Source of the DNA: Butyrivibrio sp. NC2007
Lineage (GTDB): Bacteria; Bacillota; Clostridia; Lachnospirales; Lachnospiraceae
Direction: 5' to 3'
DNA: 64,000 nucleotides
Assembly (NCBI RefSeq): GCF_000421405.1
Contig: NZ_ATWY01000020.1
Location: 1 to 64,000 of the forward strand
Shown: piece after piece, positions 7,697 through 13,951 of the stretch
Numbering within the stretch: position 1 is the stretch's first letter
Layout of the letters: each line of letters begins with the position of its first letter
Made by a program: the position numbers and the translations under genes
The notes under the pieces: model-generated
The model's input: the letters and a program-made list of their open reading frames with translations, nothing else
The model's database searches: none
What the model was told of the DNA's origin: nothing

Positions 7697-8848
7697 ATGA
7701 GCATATTTGATCTGTTTAAGAAAAAGAAAATTGCCGTATCCGAAGAAAATGCGCAGGAAGAATTGTCAAAACCGGCAGCCGTGAAGTCTGGCAAGTCGAA
7801 GCGCAAGACCCTGCCCAAAGACCTTGAGGAGTACATTACGGATGACGAAGCGGTAAAAGCGGTTTTTGAAAAGTGCGACATCAATGCCTACGGTACTTAT
7901 AACAAGGGAAATATTTTCTCGTATCTGATCTCTGAAGATATGATCAAATGGTGCATAGAGCAGGGGGCTGATATCAACTACATCGACCGGTTTGGGAGTA
8001 CACCCTTGATGCACCATCTGAGTTACGGCAACAAAGAACATGAAAAAGAGGCGCTCCTTCTTATTGCGAATGGTGCAGACATACACTACACGGCTAAGAT
8101 GCATAAGGAGAGTGCGATTTTCAAGGCGGTACAATCCAAAAGAATTGAAGCTGTTGAAACGCTGATCGCAGCAGGTGCAGATCTTTATCAGAAGAACTTG
8201 TATGATCATACTCCTCTTGAAAATGCATTTTGTAATGCAAGGCCAATAGATATACCGGAGCTGGTGCCGGTAACTGAGCTTCTGCTCGGGAAAGGTGTGC
8301 CGGTCACTGAAACTCTTAAAGCCGAATATATAAAAGCAGCCAAGGATGTAGAGTTCAGAAGGAGTAGTATAAACCCGGATTTTGTGCCGAGGCTTGATGC
8401 TGCATTGGACAGACTGTATGAACTTCTGGATGTGGAGCGTGTCCCAAGAAGGCAGCAGTACGACGGCAAGAGTGAGATAAGTCCCAAATCCGATACCTGG
8501 CAGAAGCAGCACGCCGAGCTTTGGGAACTGCTTGTTCCGGGAAGCGGCCATGCATCAACTGTCCAGGGCGAAGTCATTAGGATATCGGGGAAGGTGTGCT
8601 ACGAGATTCTTGATAATGGCTGCATGAACTGGGACTCAGACTATCAGAAGCTTGTAAAAGCTTTCGTCAAATATCTCGATATGGGGCAGAAGCTTTCGGA
8701 CGAAGAGCGTGCAGAGATAGCCGAGATCACAAAGGGCATTAAGTACAGAGATGAAAAAGACCTGAACAGACTTACGGAGCTTGGCGTAAAATGGGTGACT
8801 TTAAACCCTATGCCGATAGCGCTTGAAAGTGTAGAATACAAGAGATAA
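7697..8848 (+). CDS. Ankyrin-repeat protein
   Basis: 383 residues, cytoplasmic (no signal peptide or membrane segment). After a Lys-rich start, residues about 70-200 hold three to four ankyrin repeats, recognisable from WCIEQGADINYIDRFGSTPL, LLIANGADIHYTAK, LIAAGADLYQKNLYDHTPLE and LLLGKGVPV. The C-terminal half (residues 200-383) is unrecognised. Ankyrin arrays mediate protein binding, so it could hold or inhibit a partner such as the HNH protein next door; that is speculation. ATG 7697 is preferred by the MSIFDLFKKKK start; ATG 7673, preceded by AAGGCGGA, is the alternative. Confidence 0.75.
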   Translation: MSIFDLFKKKKIAVSEENAQEELSKPAAVKSGKSKRKTLPKDLEEYITDDEAVKAVFEKCDINAYGTYNKGNIFSYLISEDMIKWCIEQGADINYIDRFGSTPLMHHLSYGNKEHEKEALLLIANGADIHYTAKMHKESAIFKAVQSKRIEAVETLIAAGADLYQKNLYDHTPLENAFCNARPIDIPELVPVTELLLGKGVPVTETLKAEYIKAAKDVEFRRSSINPDFVPRLDAALDRLYELLDVERVPRRQQYDGKSEISPKSDTWQKQHAELWELLVPGSGHASTVQGEVIRISGKVCYEILDNGCMNWDSDYQKLVKAFVKYLDMGQKLSDEERAEIAEITKGIKYRDEKDLNRLTELGVKWVTLNPMPIALESVEYKR

Positions 8849-8854
8849 GCAAAC

Positions 8855-9268
8855 ATGAACAGGAAGATAGTAAACGTCGTCGCAGCTGTGATCTGCGACG
8901 ATTACCATAAAAAGACCAGAGTATTCGCAACGCAGCGCGGATACGGAGAATACAAGGACGGCTGGGAATTTCCCGGAGGCAAGATCGAGGCGGGAGAGAC
9001 CCCGGAGGCTGCCCTGAAAAGGGAGATAAGAGAGGAGCTCGAGGCTGAGATAGAAGTCCACGATCTCATCGATGTCATAGATTATGACTACGATACCTTT
9101 CACCTTCACATGAACTGCTACTGGGCAACGCTATCAGGAGGCGAGCTTAAGCTCCTTGAGCACGAGGCGGCCAAATGGCTTGGCAGTGCAGATCTTGAGA
9201 GCGTAGACTGGCTCCCGGCAGACCTTTCGCTCCTGCCCAAACTCTCCGCCGCCATGCAGATGAGCTGA
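8855..9268 (+). CDS. MutT-like Nudix hydrolase (8-oxo-dGTP diphosphatase type)
   Basis: 137 residues, the full length of MutT. The Nudix box is complete: GGKIEAGETPEAAL then KREIREELEAEI. The preceding GWEFPGGK and the C-terminal WL(P)AD motif are typical of the MutT/NUDT1 branch that removes oxidised dGTP and so prevents A-to-C transversions. It starts six bases after the ankyrin stop without a clear ribosome binding site, suggesting translational coupling. The branch assignment is good; exact substrate preference is not shown by sequence. Confidence 0.85.
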   Translation: MNRKIVNVVAAVICDDYHKKTRVFATQRGYGEYKDGWEFPGGKIEAGETPEAALKREIREELEAEIEVHDLIDVIDYDYDTFHLHMNCYWATLSGGELKLLEHEAAKWLGSADLESVDWLPADLSLLPKLSAAMQMS

Positions 9269-9333
9269 CATGTAGACGAGCTGACGCGACTTGGCAAAAG
9301 AGCTGACACAACAATCTAAACAGGAGAAGAATC

Positions 9334-9879
9334 ATGGAATTAGTAGTTGGGAGACCAGAGAGCCCCGAGGGAAGGCTAGGCAGAGAGATCAGGGTTTACG
9401 ACATGCTCGACAATCTGGGGATCGAGTACGAGAGAGTCGATCACGAAGCAGCAATGACAATGGAAGCCTGCGAGGCCATAGATGTGGCCCTTGGAACACT
9501 CATGTGCAAGAACCTCTTTTTGTGCAACAGGCAGAAGACCGCATTTTACCTGCTTCTGATGCCCGGGGACAAGAAGTTCAAGACAAAAGAGCTGTCGAAT
9601 CAGATAAACTCAGCCAGACTCTCTTTTGCGGAAGCAGAAGATATGCTGAAATATCTGGACATAGAGCCCGGAGCGGTGAGCGTCATGGGGCTTATGAATG
9701 ACAAGGACCATGCAGTAAGGCTCCTTGTGGATGAGGACGTCAAGGCCGGCGCATTCATAGGGTGCCACCCTTGCGTAAACACTTCGAGCCTCAAGATAAA
9801 GACCTCTGATATTTTTGATAAGTTTTTGCCTGCAACAGGGCATGTAGCTGAGATTGTTCACCTGGTTGGAGAGGACTAA
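9334..9879 (+). CDS. YbaK/ProX-type aminoacyl-tRNA deacylase
   Basis: 181 residues covering a whole YbaK/ProRS-editing-like domain: YERVDHEAAMTMEACEAID at the start, CKNLFLCNRQKTAFYLLLMP in the centre, and VSVMGLMNDKDHAVRLLVDE and GCHPCVNTSSLKI at the end. This pattern is that of free-standing ProX (PrdX) proteins, which clear Ala mis-attached to tRNA-Pro in the cytoplasm. An AGGAGAAG ribosome binding site precedes ATG 9334. The next gene follows after three bases. Confidence 0.85.
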   Translation: MELVVGRPESPEGRLGREIRVYDMLDNLGIEYERVDHEAAMTMEACEAIDVALGTLMCKNLFLCNRQKTAFYLLLMPGDKKFKTKELSNQINSARLSFAEAEDMLKYLDIEPGAVSVMGLMNDKDHAVRLLVDEDVKAGAFIGCHPCVNTSSLKIKTSDIFDKFLPATGHVAEIVHLVGED

Positions 9880-9882
9880 AAC

Positions 9883-10167
9883 ATGAGCATCGCTGATAAA
9901 TTGGAGATCCTTTTAAGCAAAGCTAACGAAAACCCGGAGCTGAAGCAAAAGCTCCTTGACACCAGAAACGCCAAGGACCAGCTCTCTGAGTTCTGCAAGA
10001 TCGCGCAGGAGAGCGGCGTTGACATCACGGTCATGGACATCGTCAATCAGGGCGAGGAGTTCTATGCCGAGATTAAGCGCAGCACCAACGGAGGCGGCGA
10101 GAACTCACCGGACCTTGAATTCCAGAACGACGAATACTCGATCTTCATGATGAGACTTGGTGGCTGA
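9883..10167 (+). CDS. Small Nif11-like protein ending in Gly-Gly
   Basis: 94 residues. The first half (MSIADKLEILLSKANENPEL...KQKLLDTRNAKDQLSEF...AQESGVDITVMDI) has the helix pattern of Nif11-type leader domains: short-chain positions LL-KA-NPEL-KLL, a hydrophobic AQ-SG-D block, then a variable region. A linker RSTNGGGENS leads to an acidic tail ending RLGG. Nif11 leaders precede RiPP core peptides and are cut after a Gly-Gly, but here nothing follows the final Gly-Gly and no maturase or peptidase-transporter is nearby. It may instead be a stand-alone relative. It sits between ProX and SRAP with gaps of 3 and 2 bases. Confidence 0.55.
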   Translation: MSIADKLEILLSKANENPELKQKLLDTRNAKDQLSEFCKIAQESGVDITVMDIVNQGEEFYAEIKRSTNGGGENSPDLEFQNDEYSIFMMRLGG

Positions 10168-10169
10168 CC

Positions 10170-10775
10170 ATGTGCGGACGGTATTTTTTTGGCGACAGAA
10201 CTGCAGATGAAGTGGAAAAAGAGCTCGGACTTCGGCCCGGGTCTATCAGTCCGCGCCCGGGTGATGCGACTCCCGGGATGATTCTGCCCGGAATCGTAAG
10301 ACGCCGAAATGGCGAACAAAACCATGACAACGAGCCTCAGGCAACAGACGTCCGAGACCTCTTCTGGGGCCTTACTTCCCGTGACAACAAGCTCATCATC
10401 AACGCCAGAGCCGAGTCCGTCTTAGACAAGCCCATGTTCTCGGATAGTTTCTCAAACAGAAGATGCCTTCTCCCGGCAGCAGGTTTCTACGAATGGGACA
10501 AGGCCAAGACTAAATTCATCTTCAAAAGACCTGACGGAAAGCCCATGTATCTGGCAGGTTTCTATGATCTTAATGAAGGCAAAGACTCTTTTGTCATATT
10601 AACGACATCCCCCAACAGCTCCATGGAACCTGTCCACGACAGAATGCCCGTTATGATCGAAGCCGCAAACGCACAGGACTACCTGCAGGATGCGTCAGCA
10701 GCCATGGACATGTTAAAAGAGCCCATGCCTGAGCTTGAGCGCAGCACAGACTACGAGCAGCTAAGTCTTTTCTGA
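10170..10775 (+). CDS. yedK: SRAP/YedK-HMCES abasic-site-binding protein
   Basis: 201 residues starting MCGRYFF, so the catalytic Cys2 is exposed after Met removal. The other family motifs are present: INARAESV (Asn/Glu), CLLPAAGFYEW (Glu of the active site) and PVHDRMPVM (His). Members form a thiazolidine link with abasic sites in single-stranded DNA, protecting forks. It begins two bases after the Nif11-like gene, without its own strong ribosome binding site, so it is coupled to it. A promoter with operator lies just downstream and serves the next gene, not this one. Confidence 0.9.
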   Translation: MCGRYFFGDRTADEVEKELGLRPGSISPRPGDATPGMILPGIVRRRNGEQNHDNEPQATDVRDLFWGLTSRDNKLIINARAESVLDKPMFSDSFSNRRCLLPAAGFYEWDKAKTKFIFKRPDGKPMYLAGFYDLNEGKDSFVILTTSPNSSMEPVHDRMPVMIEAANAQDYLQDASAAMDMLKEPMPELERSTDYEQLSLF

Positions 10776-10794
10776 TCTCTTATTCACCAACCCA

Positions 10795-10824
10795 TTGCTA
10801 AAAGGGCTAAATGACTGCTATAAT
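10795..10824 (+). promoter_or_regulatory. Promoter of the HMA/FeoB-associated gene
   Basis: TTGCTA (10795-10800), an 18-nt spacer, and TATAAT (10819-10824) with an extended TGC. The 16-bp operator begins two bases after the -10 box, so a bound repressor would block the start site. Confidence 0.7.
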
Positions 10825-10825
10825 C

Positions 10826-10841
10826 GTTAGTGACTGCTAAC
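10826..10841. promoter_or_regulatory. 16-bp palindromic operator, site 1
   Basis: GTTAGTGACTGCTAAC, a 6-4-6 inverted repeat with one mismatch to the shared pattern GTTAGC-N4-GCTAAC found also at 13155, 13195 and 16832. Confidence 0.75.
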
Positions 10842-10889
10842 AAAATGTCACAAGATAAGTGCGGACAAAAATCCGCCGGAGGAATATAC

Positions 10890-11261
10890 ATGTTATCAAA
10901 TGTACTGGTTATAGCAATCTTAGCTGTGGTACTCTTTATAGCTTTGAGAGGCAGTATCAAGCATTTCAAAGGAGAGGGCGGATGCTGCGGAGGCGGCGAT
11001 TCTGTCAAAAAAGAGCCTGACAAAAAGCTTACAGGACCCATAATAAAAACGACGATATTCAAGATAGACGGAATGCATTGCGAGAACTGTTCAAACAGAG
11101 TAAAGCGTGCCATCAACAGATTGGACGGCGCTTCAGCCAAGGTGAATCTCAGGAAGAAAGAGGCAGTTGTCCGCTATGAGAAAGACATCGCCGATGACGT
11201 TATCACAAAAGAGATCGAGGACCTTGGTTATAAGGTGACTGAGTGTTATGGTAAAGTGTAA
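10890..11261 (+). CDS. Membrane-anchored heavy-metal-binding (HMA) protein, FeoB-associated-like N-terminus
   Basis: 123 residues. MLSNVLVIAILAVVLFIALR is one membrane span. It is followed by a short basic stretch and GGCCGGGD, the layout of FeoB-associated Cys-rich membrane proteins. From about residue 55 comes an HMA domain with GMHCENCSNRVKRAI (CxxC metal site) and IEDLGYKV. Such domains carry Cu(I) or similar soft metals. The fusion suggests handling of metal at the membrane. GGAGG at 10878-10882 fixes ATG 10890. The operator at 10826 ties it to the DUF3793/flavodoxin regulon. Confidence 0.8.
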   Translation: MLSNVLVIAILAVVLFIALRGSIKHFKGEGGCCGGGDSVKKEPDKKLTGPIIKTTIFKIDGMHCENCSNRVKRAINRLDGASAKVNLRKKEAVVRYEKDIADDVITKEIEDLGYKVTECYGKV

Positions 11262-11310
11262 GAGCGTGGAGTTTACCATTCCTTCCGTAGAAGGCGATGA
11301 TATAGCCAAG

Positions 11311-11419
11311 AATTTTGGACCCTGGGGACGGAGTCAGTGGCTCATTATCAGATAATTAACAGCTAGAAAGATAGTTTTCAGATACTGAACCACTGACTCC
11401 GTCCCCAGGGTCCAAAATT
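11311..11419. repeat. REP-like hairpin, TGAGCC-type, between genes
   Basis: A single long hairpin. The left arm runs from AATTTTGGACCCTGGGGACG, the right arm ends CCCCAGGGTCCAAAATT. The loop near 11352-11375 is nearly identical to that of the copy at 219-390. It stands between the HMA gene and the metallo-hydrolase and may stop transcription. Confidence 0.85.
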
Positions 11420-11474
11420 CTTTGGTATAATCAGTGTATGGTTTGTGATAATAGATGAGTAAGGCGGGGAAAAC

Positions 11475-12293
11475 ATGAAGACAAAACTTACGGTTGTAGT
11501 AGATAATATATCAAGCGAAGGCGTCACCGGTGAGTGGGGCCTTTGTTTGCTTGTGGAATTTAATGGAAAAAAGATCCTGGTGGATGCCGGGGCGTCAAAG
11601 CTCTTTCTGACAAACATGGAGAAGCTTGGGCTTGATGTTGCGGATGTCGACTACGGCGTGCTGAGCCATGCTCACTACGACCACGCAAATGGAATCCCGG
11701 CGTTTTTTGAACACAACAGCAAGGCGAAGTTCTATTTAAGGGATGGCACGGCAACGAACTGTTACCACAAGATGAAGATTTTCAAGAAATATATTGGAAT
11801 TCCAAGGAGTATGCTAAGAAAGTATCCTGACAGAATAGAGATGGTTTCAGGCGACTATAAGCTCATTGAAGGGGCATATCTTATCCCCCACAAGACCGCC
11901 GGCCTTTCCGAGATCGGAAAGCGCGAGCGCATGTACAGGAAGGAAAATCACCGCTGGATCCCTGATGATTTTTCGCACGAGCAGAGCCTTGTGCTTGATA
12001 CCGACAAGGGCCTTGTTATCATCAACTCCTGTTCACACGGAGGAGCAGCCAATATTATAAATGAGGTAAAAGAGTCTTTTCCTGACAAGCACGTATATGG
12101 GCTTATCGGAGGATTCCACCTGTTCAACAAATCAGGCGAAGAGATAAAAGATGTGGCCGGAAAGATAAAGGACACAGGGATAGATTATGTGTGCACCGGA
12201 CACTGCACTAAAGGCCGCGCCTATGGCATCTTAAAGGAAGAGCTTGGCGATAAGATAGAGCAGATGAAGGTTGGATATCAGATGGAGTTCTAG
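11475..12293 (+). CDS. MBL-fold metallo-hydrolase (COG1237-like)
   Basis: 272 residues spanning a complete metallo-beta-lactamase fold. Metal ligands are in SHAHYDHANGIP (HxHxDH), NSCSHGGAANII and GGFHLF, with a final TGHCTKGRAYGIL. This pattern follows the COG1237 branch, sometimes named for a dihydropterin phosphate synthase in methanogens, a role unlikely here. The substrate is unknown. GGCGGGGAAA precedes ATG 11475. Its 3' end overlaps by four bases the stop of the converging short Fur-like gene. Confidence 0.8.
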   Translation: MKTKLTVVVDNISSEGVTGEWGLCLLVEFNGKKILVDAGASKLFLTNMEKLGLDVADVDYGVLSHAHYDHANGIPAFFEHNSKAKFYLRDGTATNCYHKMKIFKKYIGIPRSMLRKYPDRIEMVSGDYKLIEGAYLIPHKTAGLSEIGKRERMYRKENHRWIPDDFSHEQSLVLDTDKGLVIINSCSHGGAANIINEVKESFPDKHVYGLIGGFHLFNKSGEEIKDVAGKIKDTGIDYVCTGHCTKGRAYGILKEELGDKIEQMKVGYQMEF

Positions 12294-12532
12294 TATTTGC
12301 CGGTCAGGGTGATCATGTCGACGTGCTTTAATATGCCGACATCCTCGAGAAGCCTGATCATTCGATAAACAGTGGCGGTACCGACGGTATTGTCTTTTGC
12401 AATCACCTTGTGGTAGATCTCTTTGCAGGATGCACCGTCGCTCCCGAGAATGATATCTATTATAAGTTTTCTTTGTTTTGTGATCCTAAAGCCCTTTTCT
12501 TTCAAAAGGGATATGACGTATTCGTTACTCAT
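12290..12532 (-). CDS. Short Fur-family protein, DNA-binding domain only
   Basis: 80 residues. It contains the winged-helix half of Fur proteins: LLKEKGFRITKQRKLIID, CKEIYHKVIA, then GTATVYRMIRLLEDVGILKH. It stops at MITLTGKY, where a full Fur (about 140 residues) would continue into the dimerisation and metal-binding half (HHH, CxxC). No remnant of that half follows, because the converging gene occupies the DNA. It is either truncated or a natural short form. It lies 12 bases behind DUF3793 and so is transcribed from the operator-bearing promoter, which makes it a candidate for the local regulator. Confidence 0.75.
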   Translation of the reverse strand: MSNEYVISLLKEKGFRITKQRKLIIDIILGSDGASCKEIYHKVIAKDNTVGTATVYRMIRLLEDVGILKHVDMITLTGKY

Positions 12533-12544
12533 GTCAGCCTTTCC

Positions 12545-13120
12545 TTAAGATGCGACGCATCTGTTTCTGGTAGTATTAACGATCATCTGTGATAAGTGTC
12601 TGCCTCCGGACAGGCACTTTTTATATACTTCAGTACACTTCTTATAACTGGAAAAGGTCTTTTCCGCCTTCTCCTTATCCCCGTAAACCTTCCAGTAGCC
12701 GACGCATTTGACGCCCTTCTTGGTATCCTCCATGAAGCCTCTTACATCAACAGGGGGATAGCCCAGGAAAAGACCTATTTCGTGAGGGAAAGAGTTTTGG
12801 CTGCTTATCTGGTTGATGAGATGAACAATGTCGTTCTCCACAGATTCACAACTGTATCCCTTTGCCAGGAGAATCTCACGGGCTTCTTTGCAGGAAAGAT
12901 CGGCCTTAAGCTTATCCGGTCTGTAAAGATAAAGAAGGACATTTTTATCGGATATTTTAAGAGGAATTGCCCGAAGCCCCTTTCCTGCAAAGCACTGATT
13001 AAGCTGCCTTAGTTCTTCATTTATATCGGTGATAAGAGACCTGTCCACTGTGAATATGTTCCCCGTTTTGATCCCCGCCAGTGTTGGTGAACAGTTCTCG
13101 ACAATGATATTGTCAGGCAT
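12545..13120 (-). CDS. DUF3793 family protein
   Basis: 191 residues, cytoplasmic. The pattern is that of DUF3793: CSPTLAGIKTGNIF near the start, NVLLYLYRP in the middle, FPHEIGLFLGYPPVDVRGF and KCVGYWKVYGD near the end. The biochemical role is unknown. Its promoter (13174-13202 on this strand) is covered by two 16-bp operators shared with the divergent ABC exporter, and a flavodoxin remnant nearby has the same site, which points to metal- or iron-dependent control. It leads the operon with the short Fur-like gene. Confidence 0.8.
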   Translation of the reverse strand: MPDNIIVENCSPTLAGIKTGNIFTVDRSLITDINEELRQLNQCFAGKGLRAIPLKISDKNVLLYLYRPDKLKADLSCKEAREILLAKGYSCESVENDIVHLINQISSQNSFPHEIGLFLGYPPVDVRGFMEDTKKGVKCVGYWKVYGDKEKAEKTFSSYKKCTEVYKKCLSGGRHLSQMIVNTTRNRCVAS

Positions 13121-13154
13121 TTACATGACTCCCCGAAAAAGATATTTTTGCAAC

Positions 13155-13170
13155 GTTAGCTATTGCTAAC
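13155..13170. promoter_or_regulatory. 16-bp palindromic operator, site 2 (perfect)
   Basis: GTTAGCTATTGCTAAC, a perfect 6-4-6 palindrome. It contains the -35 box of the rightward promoter and lies just downstream of the -10 box of the leftward one. Confidence 0.85.
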
Positions 13171-13191
13171 GAAATTATAGCGTATTATAAT
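13163..13191 (+). promoter_or_regulatory. Rightward promoter of the ABC exporter
   Basis: TTGCTA (13163-13168), a 17-nt spacer, and TATAAT (13186-13191). Operator site 3 starts four bases after the -10 box. Confidence 0.75.
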
Positions 13192-13202
13192 TCTGTTAGC
13201 AA
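13174..13202 (-). promoter_or_regulatory. Leftward promoter of DUF3793 operon
   Basis: On the minus strand, TTGCTA (13202-13197), a 17-nt spacer, and TATAAT (13179-13174). It is the mirror image of the rightward promoter and shares both operators with it. Confidence 0.75.
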
Positions 13203-13210
13203 TAGGTAAC
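13195..13210. promoter_or_regulatory. 16-bp palindromic operator, site 3
   Basis: GTTAGCAATAGGTAAC, one mismatch from a perfect palindrome. Its left half supplies the -35 box of the leftward promoter. Confidence 0.8.
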
Positions 13211-13231
13211 TTTGTGCTATGAGGAGGAAAA

Positions 13232-13939
13232 ATGAAAGAACAGTTTCTTGAGATCAAAGATTTAAAGAAGAGTTTCGGAACAGGAGAGGCCAGACAGGAT
13301 GTCCTTCGGGGCATGAATTTCACTGTTAAAAAAGGTGAATTCTGCGTGCTTCTTGGGCCATCCGGATCCGGGAAATCAACACTTTTAAACATCATCGGCG
13401 GAATCGATACGCCGGATGAAGGGTTTGTCAGCATAGGCGGTGACAAGCTGGAAGAGATGACAGAGAAGGAGCTTACGCTGTACAGAAGAAAGCACCTGGG
13501 ATATGTTTTCCAGATGTACAACCTGATCCCGAACCTGAACGTCAAGGAGAACATCGAGGTGGGAGCATATCTCTCCGACAATCCTCTTGATGTGGAGGAG
13601 GTACTGACCACACTTGGACTTCAGAAGCACAAGTACAAGTATCCCAACCAGTTATCCGGCGGACAGCAGCAGAGAGTATCAATTGGCAGAGCTGTCGTTA
13701 AGAATCCCGACATTTTAATGTGCGATGAACCAACAGGCGCACTGGATTACAAGACATCAAAAGAAATACTGGCTCTCATTGAAGAATGCAACAATAAGTT
13801 TGGCAGCACCGTGATCATGGTGACTCACAATGAGGCGATCAAAAATATGGCGGATCATGTCATCAAGTTAAGGGATGGTGTGGTGCGCCATAATGATATC
13901 AACGAAAATAAGATCTCTGCGATGGATCTGGAGTGGTAG
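13232..13939 (+). CDS. ABC transporter ATPase, MacB/LolD type
   Basis: 235 residues with all nucleotide-binding motifs: Walker [11 protein letters not shown]-loop VFQMYNLIPNL, signature LSGGQQQRV, Walker B ILMCDEPTGALD and switch His in VTHNEAI. LNIIGGIDTPDEG and the PTGALD ending place it with MacB/LolD/FtsE exporters. It pairs with the FtsX-type permease starting 12 bases after it. GAGGAGG precedes ATG 13232. It is transcribed divergently from DUF3793 under two shared palindromic operators. Confidence 0.9.
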   Translation: MKEQFLEIKDLKKSFGTGEARQDVLRGMNFTVKKGEFCVLLGPSGSGKSTLLNIIGGIDTPDEGFVSIGGDKLEEMTEKELTLYRRKHLGYVFQMYNLIPNLNVKENIEVGAYLSDNPLDVEEVLTTLGLQKHKYKYPNQLSGGQQQRVSIGRAVVKNPDILMCDEPTGALDYKTSKEILALIEECNNKFGSTVIMVTHNEAIKNMADHVIKLRDGVVRHNDINENKISAMDLEW

Positions 13940-13951
13940 GAGGTAGGCGCT

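Noticed and set aside
7766..8551. 261-codon antisense frame inside the ankyrin gene
   Set aside because: No recognised motifs or ribosome binding site; the plus-strand protein has ankyrin repeats.
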